From Serinus canaria (Eukaryota; Chordata; Aves; Passeriformes; Fringillidae), in assembly GCF_022539315.1 (NCBI RefSeq), contig NC_066314.1, positions 51,893,180 to 51,957,179 of the forward strand: a DNA stretch of 64,000 nucleotides. The letters run 5' to 3'. Below are positions 43,851 to 64,000 of this stretch, one piece after another. How positions within the stretch are numbered: the stretch's first letter is position 1; every line of letters starts with the position of its first letter. Below the pieces are notes generated by a model, which searched no databases, was not told the DNA's origin, and saw only the letters and a list, made by a program, of their open reading frames with translations. The position numbers and the translations under genes are program-made.

Positions 43851-45544
43851 AGCCAGTGGCTTCAGAGGCACCTTTAGTGAATGCAGGTTTCAGGTTGTCA
43901 TCTTTCAGCAGTATTTTTAAGACAAAGCCAGCTCCTGAGGGACCCTGAATATGTGCAACTGACTTCAATTAATTCTGCAGTATTCCAGCTTCTCCCAGGA
44001 TTTAATACACAGATAGGAGCACTAGGAATGCTGTTTTTTCTAGGATGGCCTAATCCTCATCTTGAGTATGTGAATGTGTTAACTTAAAAACCCCACTTAA
44101 ACAGGGTCCTGCATGCCTGAATCCCCACAGATCTGGCAGCATTCCATGCTATAACAGAAGCTTCCTCTGATTTTAGGCAGGTACAGCTGGGAAGAAGAGA
44201 TGCCCTTTCTTTTTCATCACTGCAGCACCTCAGAGCAGTTTATTTCAGTGCAAACAGACCACTTCCCTTTTTATTTTCAACCTTTAAAGAGCAGCACATG
44301 TTGCTATGCCTTGAAACAAAACTAGAATTTAAGAAAGCCCCCAGCACATCACACAGTACAGCCCATCCAGGACTTGTGCAACATTTGGTATGAAGCCAGT
44401 GGATATTCAGTGGAAAAAGGGTAAGTGTCCAAAGCAGCATGTGAAGGATTCAGCAAGCAGCTCTCATTAGTGCCAAGAGGAGCCTGGCTACTAAACCTTC
44501 ACACCTTTTTAGAGATGTTTCCTCTGTCTTTAATAGACATTTTTTACTAATCTACTTCAGAGCTGAAACCCAAGCAGGCAGAAGTTTTAGCTGGGGAAAA
44601 GCAGTCTTAGCCATTAGAAAGCTGGCCCTGTTCCAGAACAGAGAGCATCTGGCCACCAGCTGTGTTTAGAGGACAGCAGGCCTAAGGAGTAGATCAGGGG
44701 AAAAGCAGAGAAACAAGTAGACAGTGCTGAAATTTGTAATGAAAAGAATGCCAGCCTTCCGCTGTGATGTCCAAAACCTTTGCCCTCCTACATTCCCCAT
44801 CCTTTTCTCTTCCCAGCTCTTGAGCCAATTATTGGAAAATCAACTATTCAGGACAACACAGATTCTACTTCTGGGCTTGGGAAGGAATCCAGTAGGGCTC
44901 TAGAGTAAAAAAAAACTGGGAAGTGTGGAAACTGGCAGCATGTGAAGCAAAGTGGGAATGTGAGGAAATTCTGGAAACTACGGGAGAACCGTGTAGGGAT
45001 GTAAGGAAAGATCTGCCAGGAGGCAAGGACAGGATGTCTGTAAATCCTCAAATATTACAGCAGTGGATTAATATAAAAATGAGACATGGAAAGGCAACTT
45101 CACTCATTAGAGGCTCGAAAATTATGGTTAAAAAAGAAAATCCTAAGTTTTTCCAAGGATGTTGTATTTTTTTCTCTTTACCAAGACTGGAAGCACTATT
45201 TGGCCTCAAAATTTGTAAATTATTGCAACTCATACTAAGACTAAAATAAGAGAAAGCTTTTTATTTTCTAAGATGATAACACCATGTCTGAAAAAAATGC
45301 TAATAAAATGCTCTGTTGGAAAGAGCCTTATCTGTTAGGGATGGTATTCATGGGCACCCACTGAAACTCACATTGCTTTTAAGATTAAATTGACAAGAGC
45401 CCTTCCCCCCAGCCCCAGATTAATGGAATGAAGAATCCATGCATGAAGTCACATATAATAAAGGTTGGAGATTATGAAACAGGCTACAAGACATGATCAG
45501 AATTGCAACTGATCTTGATGAAGTGGGGAAATTGCCCTGATTAG

Positions 45545-45620
45545 AGCAGAACAAATTTAATAAGGAGAAACTGAAAGTGTTATACTTTGGAAGGTGTAGT
45601 AAACAAATGTATAAATAAAG
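45545..45620 (+). mobile_element. Decayed CR1 ORF2-like remnant (tentative)
   Basis: The stretch gaacaaatttaataaggaga then aagtgttatactttggaagg resembles the CR1 reverse-transcriptase region that reads FNKEKCKVLHLGR. Flanking sequence up to about 45.8 kb may belong to the same old insertion. No intact frame remains. Confidence 0.4.
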
Positions 45621-45704
45621 ATGGAATTCCTGAGAAGGCAGCAGTGAATCTCTCAGGAATTATAAGACAGACTAGATCAAAGTCAGCCATGGGATGTTCT
45701 TGCA

Positions 45705-45757
45705 GAACATATCTGGGGATATATTTTCTGATATACCTGGGGATGTATTTTCCAATA
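45705..45757. repeat. Diverged tandem duplication of about 24 bp
   Basis: Adjacent segments atctggggatatattttctg(atat) and acctggggatgtattttcca(atat) differ at a few positions. This is an older duplication than the perfect repeats elsewhere in the window. Confidence 0.7.
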
Positions 45758-46494
45758 TGCTTTACATAAACCACAGCAACAGCTTCCTGCTTTGCCTGCT
45801 AATGTATAAAACTCCTGCTGAAGTATGGGAATTTGGGGAAAATGGGAAGCCATGAGGGGAATGACAGCAAAAATCAGAAAACACTAACAAAGGAACTAGG
45901 AAAGACTATACTAGTGATGCAAGGAGGATAATCCCTTTCATACATAAAATAAGTTTCTAAAAAGATCTTGTAAGATCATCTGTTTTTCCTGTCAGTCAGG
46001 ACTCAAAGGAAAAGTGGCTTGATTTGTAATGAAGAAATTCTGAAGTCTCTTAGGAAAACCTTCTGATTATGAGAGTGGTGAAGATCATGGATCCCTGTGA
46101 CTGGATTTTTAAAGAGCCTGCAAACTGCACATTGTCTGGCATGGCTCAGCTGGACCTCACCCAGCCTCACATCAGGAGAGGCAGACTAAAATCACCATTT
46201 CCAAACTCTGGTTTGTGGATCCACACAGGTTTGCTGGCTGCTTCCATGAGAAATGAATGTTAGGTTTACACAGGCTGGCTCTTCTGCTGGCAAAAGTCCT
46301 GGGGACTGCTGGTCAAAAAGGAATTGAAAGTTATGACTCCTTTTTCTTAAGGTTTCCTTCAGCTATACATCTGTGACGTTTGGATTACCAGCATTTCCAA
46401 GAGCAAATGTTATTCCTGTACAAATCCTTGGCTGCAGTCCCTTCCTTTCACAGCTCAGGGTGCCCAAATAGGTGACCACCCCAGGTACAGCCAC

Positions 46495-48601
46495 CAAAGG
46501 CCCTATTAACCCCTTTATTGCTGAAAGAAACCTAGTGAGCTTTCCCACAGACACTCTCAACTCAGAAGGACTAGCATGGAGTTACAGTGTTTCCTTCCCA
46601 TTTAATACAATGATTATTGTTTGAAAAACTTTGCTGTATTAAACCACGAGGCTGCAGGGTGAGCCTTAGCCTCTGCTCTTAGCTAGTTGTTTTTGTCATA
46701 GAAAGATGGGTTTCCATGGATGAGAAGGCACACCAAGGAACAACAAGCACCTCTGTGTGTTGCTGTTGTATTAACTATGGTCTTGCTTCTCTATGATCAC
46801 AACATTCACTCAGAAGCAGCCATTACTTACAAGTTCCAGACAACATCTTGTGTGAACATCTAATATGCTGAAAACAAGACCTAATTGACTGACAAGCAGT
46901 GTCTCTGCAACATTAGTGGCAGTTTAGACATTTTGTCATTTGTTGCAGAAACTGTAGAGGCTTTAGAAGACCAAGCACAAGGGAGGATTTATCCCTCAGA
47001 GTCATAAAACAGCTTCCTATTGTGCTGACAGCTAAAAACTGTGGTCTCTGAGCACATCAAAAGCTGGAACATGGAAGGGCACCTGATGCAGATGCTCCAA
47101 CAAAAGAAAAAGAGGTTAACATGCAAACTTGTAAATTTCTTAGAATGGCATTCTAGAAAATAAATATATTAATGTCACTTTGCCATGGAGAAGGCAACAT
47201 CTTTTCCTGCTTCTTACTGTGGTTTTCAGAGAGGGCATCCAGAATGATGTGGCACATAGCAGATTTGTCTTGCTAATAATAGGCTGCAAAATAAACAAAG
47301 TTGATATCTGACATTTAAATCACACTCCTCCACCCCACCCTACCCAAGCTCTGCATTGTAGATTACCTATACATTCTCAGGATACAGTCAGAAATCATTC
47401 TACAGTACATATTTAATTGTAATTTTTAAAAGTCTAAATCAGACCCAGTCTCTGGCCAGTAGCAAAATATCCACACATCACTAAATTAAAGATCTGTTGA
47501 TATCTCTTCACTGCAACAAACAGAAATCAGCATCTCGAGAAGGAGCTCCAGGGGTATCATATCGCAGCCAACCACACCAGATAAAAAAATAAGCTAATTT
47601 CACAAATGAAGTTTGACAAGAAGTAACATTGCATTTGTCTTGGCAAAACAAGCACGAACGGAACATTTCACAGGTACAGTTACCATGCAAACGCATGTTT
47701 GTTGAGTTTGTCATTGATTTCAACCCCAAATCAGGAGTAGCATGCAATTCTCCTGCCCCCCAACTACTGTATTAGAGACAGACTGGGTAATGTGCCTCTT
47801 TGGTGTAACCATAGCCTCTTAGGCAAGATTATACCACCCTAGGAAAGAATACAAGCAAACTTGATCATATGTATGTTTACACAATGTACATTTTACCATT
47901 TAAAAAACCAAAACATGTTACATAGATTCTCAAACACAGCTCTGTTGAAAATGAAATTTTAAGCTCAAGAAATAGGTTTTAAACTACAAGGCCACCCCAT
48001 TATTTTTTATGAACAGTTTAAAAAGTTCCCACCCCTAAAAATCTGCCAGTATATTTCCTCAACTATAACAGTCTTACCCACTCTCTAATACAGCTGATCT
48101 TTGCTGAGCAGCAAAAACAGTTCTTACATTTCTTAAATGCATGAGATAATGGACTCTGGGATAGATATAGTTCTTAACTGTGTAACACTGGAACAAATCT
48201 GACTTATATGATTAATTGGTCGATTCAGGTGTTCCCCAGCACTACCCTTCAGGCAGGGACTTCTGCTGTTCACTGATGTGAGTTCTGGCTTTTGTTGGCA
48301 TCAAGCTCCACGAACAGGCTTGTGTTCAGAAATGTGAGTACAAGGGCAGTTACTGGATACTCTGGTACCCAGCTTGCTCAAAACCAGGAAGGAACTTTGT
48401 TTTCTGTATTCTCTCATCCAGGTGGGGACACAGCTCCAGCGCAGCACCTCTGGCTGAAATGGAACTGCTGGGATGCAATGTGGAATTTTTTACATTTTCT
48501 TTTCTTGTAGTCATTTAAGCAACTGCAACAGGTTTGAGCAGCTGCAACAGAAGACTTAACTTGCAGGGTCTTTGATTAGAGGGTTACCATCTTTCTCAGC
48601 T
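46495..48601 (-). other. ABTB3: Probable ABTB3 3' UTR
   Basis: Non-coding sequence following the ABTB3 stop up to the candidate AATAAA at 46514. The 3' limit is inferred; no splice acceptor or coding segment is seen in it. Confidence 0.45.
46514..46519 (-). terminator. ABTB3: Candidate ABTB3 poly(A) signal
   Basis: The first AATAAA on the - strand that I find after the ABTB3 stop, about 2.1 kb downstream. ATTAAA variants lie at 46601-46606 and 47412-47417. Which one is used cannot be told from sequence alone. Confidence 0.35.
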
Positions 48602-58078
<9,477 letters not shown>

Positions 58079-61000
58079 CTACACAAAAGAAAACAAATAC
58101 GCACAACATAAGTATGCAAAGGACATGTGACATTGTTCTCAACAGCTGCCTGTTTCAAGGTGAAAAATGTGATTGCTGAAGCTTTATTAAAAATCAGAGC
58201 TTACGATTATTAGCATTTGTTAGAAACTGCAGTTCTCGTTTACCAGATTGCTATGTCTCTTGTACAAATAATTTTAAATGAAGAAGTCCTCTCCTTGGAT
58301 GACAAGTCTTCTTTGCCTACAAAATTCCATAGCCCAGTCCCCTCTGCAAAAACAAAGTTCCTTTACAACAGTGGGTTCATTTTATTTGCAGACTTACTGT
58401 ACTGGAAAATGACTTTTTTTTTTTGCTCTTTAGAAAATGGTCACTGGTCACATCTTAGAAAACCCGAGCTACAGACAGATGCAGCTGAACAACCTGCACA
58501 CGTTTTTAAGTCCAGCAGTCTCACACACAGACCCTTCCTCTACAGAGTGACTGAGGCACCAGAGCCAGCCACTCATTTAACCCTAAATGTTTCATTAATG
58601 CTACACCTCTGGCACCAGTGTGGGCACCATTATGCTGTGGAAGCCAGACCCTTGTAGAATAAGGTCTAGTCCCTGGCCTCGCCCGTTTCTGCCCCAACTT
58701 TGGGGGCAAGGTGCCCATAGGATGCTTTCCTAAGCACCTTGAATATTTGTATGCCTAAAATCAAAGGGTAGCAAAATGTATTTAGTGCTTAACTACCAAA
58801 GTCCCAGATGAAAGCAGGAAAATAGCATTTAAAAGCTTTGGCAAATTATATCCCACACTTTGCTGATAACAGGAGCAAATCTAGACAAGTTCAGCAGTGC
58901 CACACTGCTAATTCATGGTGACATCTTTTAACTACCCTGTAGGCTGGTGAGTCTCTCCACACCAAGAAACTGTGAAACAGCAAGACACTTAGACATAAGA
59001 GGGTCAGAGGCCAAGGAAATAAGCAGTTGAGGGACAAAAAAAAATAAATCACAGTATAAAAATTTGAGAAATATAGTTGTTATATTAAAAATATCTCCCG
59101 CCTTTAGAAGCAGAAATTGAAGCTTTCCTTGCTCTGAGCACGTTTCAGAAGTCCTCCTTAAATCCCACAAGTGACCACGAGGAATGGCAGTGATGCTGTA
59201 ATGACTCTCTTACTGAATCTAATCAAACAGGGTGGGAAGGGGTAGAGCTGTTCCCTCACAGGCACATGCTGATGTCAAAGGAAATTACATGCACTCGCCA
59301 CAGGCAGGAGTTGGCTTCTATTACTACGTCAAATGTAGCACTGAAAGAAACTGTAAGATAAGAGAAATTCTCATACTGAGAGACACCATTTAGCAGGAAC
59401 AGGGCCCAGCCCTCAGAGAGGGGCTCACTGCTGTGGCTCCGAGACAAGGCGGGCGTCTCACCCCAGGAGCATCTCACTGTTCTGCATCCTCCTGTCGGAG
59501 CTCTGCAAAGTGCCTCACAAAGGGAGTGAATCACAGCCTAAAGAGAAAAGGAAGATTTAAGGCCAGATTTAAAGAAGGAAGTGACTCAGCTGCTGGGAGG
59601 GTTGGGAGGGGAAGCTTTAAAGAGACAGCGCAGAAAGAGCAATTTCTTCTCTGCTTAAAAAGGCTGCGCCGAAGCGCCAGGGCTGACTGAGTCAGGCAGG
59701 GAGGAGCGCATCCGGAGGGATGCTGATTACCAGCAGGGCAGCTCCCAGTTGGATCTGGCAGATGCTAGAAGTCAGAAAATACAACAGAAGATGGGGACAA
59801 TTCCATGGTTAGAGTGGAGGGAAGCTTCTGGAGAGGAGAAACAATGCTCACCTTTACCTGCAATGAATAAAAGCAAAGTGCACTGAAGAGGAGAGCTCCT
59901 GGCAGCCCCTTCCCCAATCTGCTGGGATGCACAAGTCCTGTCTGTGTCACTGAGGTTTTCGTGGGTTCCATGAACTCACCAGTCCCAGCCACAGCTGAGC
60001 CTAGGTACTAGCTTCTTAAAAACACATACATGCATCAATAAAGACAATTAATCTCCTCCTTCCAGGGTGTCTGTGGGAATGTGCTGATGGAAAATCTGGG
60101 TATTGGCTTTGCAGTGCCTTGTTAGGACTTGGAGGCCCAACTCACCAGACCAAACCACAGCACCACAGACCAGGACACCCAGCTGCACTGAGACCAGGGA
60201 AGAACAGGCCAAACTCAGCCACCCAAGTGGGAGAAGGGGAAGTCCAACTAATAAGTCCAACCAATATAGAGAATCATCATGCCTGCAGACAACCCCATGG
60301 GAGCCTGCCTACACGAGCAAGGGGCTGCCAGCTCCCTGGGTCATCAACTCTGTGGTGTGCAGATACAAGCCCATTACAAAACCCCTTTGCCCACAAGACC
60401 ATGAAAAAAATGGTGTCAACTAAGCTCTAATTAGCTCAAAATGTGATACATTCACATGAGAGATGCTTAAAAACCCCAAGGCATGGAACAGAGATGGGAC
60501 AAAGAGAAAAGAGACCTTAGGATGGACACATCAAAGAAAGAGGGCCATCAGACAGACATCAGCAGAACACTGACATTTGGCAGAGAGGAGGCTGGAGACC
60601 TTTGGCTTCTACTGATAACATTAAATATTTACATCTCATGCCATCCAAAGGCCAAACATGTGCTTAGCAAGAAAGCTGAAGCATATGCTTATTTAGAGTC
60701 ATTGCTAACAAACAGCAGCAAGGGAGGGGATTGGTAAATTATTACAGCACACCAAGTTTGCTTCCCACATCCCCAACATGTAGCCAAGCTCACAGGACTG
60801 TGGCACTGGATCTGCTCCCCACACTACCTCTGCTTTTACCAATAAACCAGGCAGAAATAGGAGAGGGAAAAGGGATATTTCATCTGCAGCTGGTTGCTAA
60901 GGAAAAATTGGCTTTTTTAAGCCAAATCCTGCTCTTGGAGGACTTGGGCTGCCAGTGAAGTGACTGGGAACAACTGCAGAACTCCATGACCGGGGACGCA

Positions 61001-64000
61001 AGCATTCCTCTGGAAGACAGGAGGACACATTCTGCCTATTCAACCTTTCACCTTCACACAGTGCCCACCACTCAGGTGCCCACCCCGAGGTGCTCAGAAG
61101 ATCCCATTTAAGCACCAAGATGGATAATTCCTCCCTGTTTATCCTTTCATCCTATCAACCTAACTGTGAAAGTCCAGCTGTAAGAGCTCACTGAAGCAGT
61201 TGTGGGCAGCAAGATTAACACTGGAGGAGCAAACCAAAGTTTGTTTTCTTGCTACAATTTGATGTTGGAAAACATTGTGTTTTCCACAGCCAGGATGTGT
61301 GAGGCTGGCACATGGAGCAAGGCCAGCCTCCCTTTAGACACAGACATTCATTTGCACTCCAAGGGAGCCAATGCACATCTTCTTCTGTGGGAGGGGGAAG
61401 AATGCTTGGCACAGGATATAATAAAAATATTTACCTAGCCATGGGATAGTTTACAGATAGGGAAGAGGGAACAGGGAACAACAGCGAGTCTTCTGAGGGA
61501 GATGGTGCTTCCAGCGGAGAGCTGGTTGGTGAGCAAGCAACTTTGCTTTGTAAATACAAGCAGTCCCCTGACTTAAAAGCATTCTTCAGCAGAGATCTAA
61601 AGGAATTCCCCAGCCCTGCTGAATGCACTTGAACTGTGAGGGGAATTTATAAATTCTTTTGAAGCAAAGCTGGAGACTTTCAAGTTGTTGGACCAGAGAT
61701 GCCTTGTTGATTGATCTGAGATGAGGTGAAGACCTGGGTGGGAAGTGCAGGGATATTTTTTCAATAATGTCTATCTAACAAAGGTCTGCGGCAGGATTCA
61801 GGGAAGTTTCCTCCAGGCTTCAGCACATACCCTGGGAGAACTTCCTCCATTCCAGGTTATAAGGATCAGTGCAGCATAGCCATTCTGGGATGTGTTCCTA
61901 CAAGGTACTGGACACAACTGGAAAATACATAGTCAATATTGTCCTCAGTGCCTGTGCATGACACATGTCTATGCCTCAAACTCTGCAGGGTAAAACGTGT
62001 GTTGCAGACTGCTGAAACCCCACTGCTTAGTTCTTACCAGCCTACAGACACCCTACCACTTCCACGTGGCTGCCCTGTACAAGGCTAACCTCTTGTCAGC
62101 AAGTCAGGCTTCTTTCCTTTACCTCTGAAATCCCAAGCAGTATTTTGGGGTTTTCATCTCCCAGCTCAGCTCCATTAACGCTGTTTTAACCTAGGTCTGC
62201 CAGGTCCTCAAATTCCTCTACCACACAGCCCAAAAACCAAAAGCTCATCACACGAAGGAAGAAAAAGTAACACTTATTCTTCTGGGCTTGGTGTCTGCCT
62301 GTTAATACACAACTCCCCAGCGACACTGCTCAGAGAACAGGGGCACTGGCAAAGGTATCTTCTCTCTCTGGTCCTGAGGATGCTCGGGGGACCCGTTTCT
62401 CTGCTAAATGCAGAGTGGCAGAAGTACTGTTTCCAGTCAGCCATCTCACATGCAGTCCCCAGCAGCTGTTCCAGTAGTGGTAGTCTCAGGATACCCCAAG
62501 CCCATTGACGACTTATCCATGACATGCTGGGATACCCTTGAATTCATGCTCCCCATTCCCAGAAAAAGATGATAAAGAATGAAGTAACAGAGAGGGCTTT
62601 TTGCTGTCCCCCATCCCTGAGCACTCAAACTCTGCGAACTTCTTTTCCACCTCAAAACTGTCTGCACCCTTGCACAGGTGTTCCCACTACCGTCCTCTTG
62701 CATATTTCACGCTCACCAAACGCCTCTAAACTAAAGAAATGCCACTTCAGATGGTCACTCCTAGACGGTTGAGCAGCATACACAGAATTAATATTAGTCA
62801 AACAGCTGGAAAGAGAGGGAAGCCCCAGAGGTTGGAGCTACAGTTAGAAGCAGTAAACTGCACAACAAAATGGGTTTTGTTAGTGCTGGGCTCAAGCCCC
62901 TCCACTGCAAGCACAAACGGAAAAGAATTAATCACAGGTAAGGCAGAAATGGACCCTTCCAATTCTTTTCTGGGAAGGCCGCCAAGCCTCCTTTTCAAAA
63001 GGCTCTTTATATCCCAGCTGCGCATTGTATGTAAAAAGCTCAGATCCACGGGCACAGTCTAATCCCTGGGTGAGAGCCCAGAAAAGGGCAGGTGCCTCAT
63101 CCACGGCATTTATTTATTGTAAATGAAGAAGGCTCCTGCCTCTGGCAGGGGAACATTTTAGAAGGTAGCAGAGGGTAGGAACAAAATCAAACCTGTGTTA
63201 GTAAGCACCAAGCTGAATGCATGTTATGAAGTCACAGGACGGGGTTAACAGTGCGTTATTAACATGCCACTCAGTACCTGGCGCTCACTTCTCACACGCA
63301 GAATGCAGGATGTACATGTGTGGATAACCTGGCTCCGGCTTGCTCGGAACTGTTCAGACACAGAAGCGCTACAAGTGACAATGGGCAATGCTACAGATCA
63401 CTGCAGTTGCTTGAGAAGTGAAACCTGACTAACAAAGTCACAGCAAGTCCCAGCCAAAAGATTGATCACCGCGTCCTGGCTGGGCATGGGATGACACACA
63501 GAAGGACATTAGCCACTCCATGGAATCCATAAGCAGACCTTTTAGCAGCCTGGGGTGTCTTCAGGGTTATTTTTAGTGCAGGTTGTGGTGTGCCTATCTC
63601 CTCTGTGGAAACTCCACATTTTTCTTCAGCTGAAGTATTTCAGTCATCAACCAAAATACTCCATTTTCAAGTGTTAATTTTTTCAAGAAAGGTAAAATAT
63701 TATGTGGGAAACAAATATCCTAGTGAAACCTTTCATTACGATAAAACCTCAGTTTTCTGTTGAAAAGCAGTTCAACAAGACAGAGAGGAGTCCTTCTGAT
63801 GGTCTCCAGGTAAGAGAAACATGGACAGCATTCTCCCAGGGGAAGGTTTTCCCTTGGGACACAATTATGACAGAGTGTCTGCCCCAGTGCTCTGTAGGGT
63901 TCACCTCTCCTCTCTACCCTTAGCCCATCCTGCAGACCAGGGCACTCTGGCTTCATGCAACAAAATACAGCTTCACTCAAGCTCATCTGAAACATTCATT
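58079..64000 (-). other. ABTB3: ABTB3 intron running off the right edge
   Basis: I find no further ABTB3 exon: none of the - strand open frames here (for example 62446-62703 or 59256-59534) resembles the ankyrin or pre-BTB regions. A locally GC-richer block at about 59430-59760 carries AP-1-type motifs. The rest shows nothing I can name. Confidence 0.65.
59582..59694. promoter_or_regulatory. Paired AP-1-type sites in an ABTB3 intron (candidate enhancer)
   Basis: TGACTCA at 59582-59588, overlapped by a CAGCTG E-box (59587-59592), and TGAGTCA at 59688-59694 inside a GCTGACTGAGTCAG partial palindrome. They sit in a block richer in G+C than its flanks. Motif matches only. Confidence 0.3.

Larger units (their letters stand above)
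36300..46490. other. Intergenic AT-rich DNA between PWP1 and ABTB3, no gene recognised
   Basis: I see no exon or RNA gene. It contains A-rich low-complexity patches (40855-40930, 43759-43850), a perfect 15-bp hairpin (39114-39149) and a decayed CR1 remnant (about 45545-45620). A - strand AATAAA at 36318-36323 has no transcript I can assign. Confidence 0.55.

Noticed and set aside
60103..60430. Two overlapping Pro/Thr-rich open frames in the ABTB3 intron
   Set aside because: No similarity to ABTB3 or any domain I know, and both frames are equally open, which argues against coding constraint.
62274..62703. Possible upstream ABTB3 exons on the - strand
   Set aside because: The translations do not resemble ankyrin repeats or the conserved pre-BTB region, and no acceptor/donor pair gives the phase needed for the exon at 58078.

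Overview
The window is vertebrate nuclear DNA, most likely from a bird. It carries spliced genes with GT-AG introns, one CpG-island promoter, and fragments of the CR1 retrotransposon family that dominates avian genomes. Turtles and crocodilians also carry CR1, so 'bird' is an inference. There are no bacterial-type operons, CRISPR arrays or integrated viral genes that I can recognise. Gene names rest on remembered similarity to the human proteins, not on a search.

Three genes are present, in the order and relative orientation known from human chromosome 12q23 (BTBD11/ABTB3, PWP1, PRDM4). PRDM4 runs on the + strand from the left edge to about 12.6 kb. Its last eight coding exons are here (689 residues; the N-terminal exons lie outside the window). 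PWP1 is complete on the - strand: 15 coding exons from the ATG at 30610 to the stop at 14664, giving 494 residues. PRDM4 and PWP1 are tail-to-tail with roughly 1.7 kb between their likely 3' ends. ABTB3 (BTBD11) is also on the - strand. Its last six coding exons (48602-58078) encode the BTB-BACK region and the C terminus; the ankyrin and N-terminal exons lie to the right of the window.

Layout: 1-12.6 kb PRDM4; 12.6-14.2 kb short intergenic spacer; 14.2-30.6 kb PWP1; 30.1-30.9 kb CpG island with GC boxes, a CRE and an E-box; 30.9-46.5 kb AT-rich intergenic DNA with no recognisable gene, a purine microsatellite and a strong hairpin; 46.5-48.6 kb probable ABTB3 3' UTR; 48.6-64 kb ABTB3 3' exons and introns with several CR1 pieces.

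All exon joins of the three genes were checked for phase and give uninterrupted proteins. The three genes are unrelated in function: a PR/SET zinc-finger regulator, a WD40 chromatin/rDNA factor, and a synaptic BTB-ankyrin protein. The most interesting unexplained signal is an open, phase-matched 198-bp candidate cassette exon (8481-8678) inside the PRDM4 intron between the PR domain and the zinc-finger exons. Other points are perfect hairpins at 39.1, 53.6 and 57.4 kb, a 17-bp tandem duplication at a PWP1 splice donor, and an inverted-repeat-bounded segment at 3.2-3.55 kb. I found no convincing new multi-gene system.
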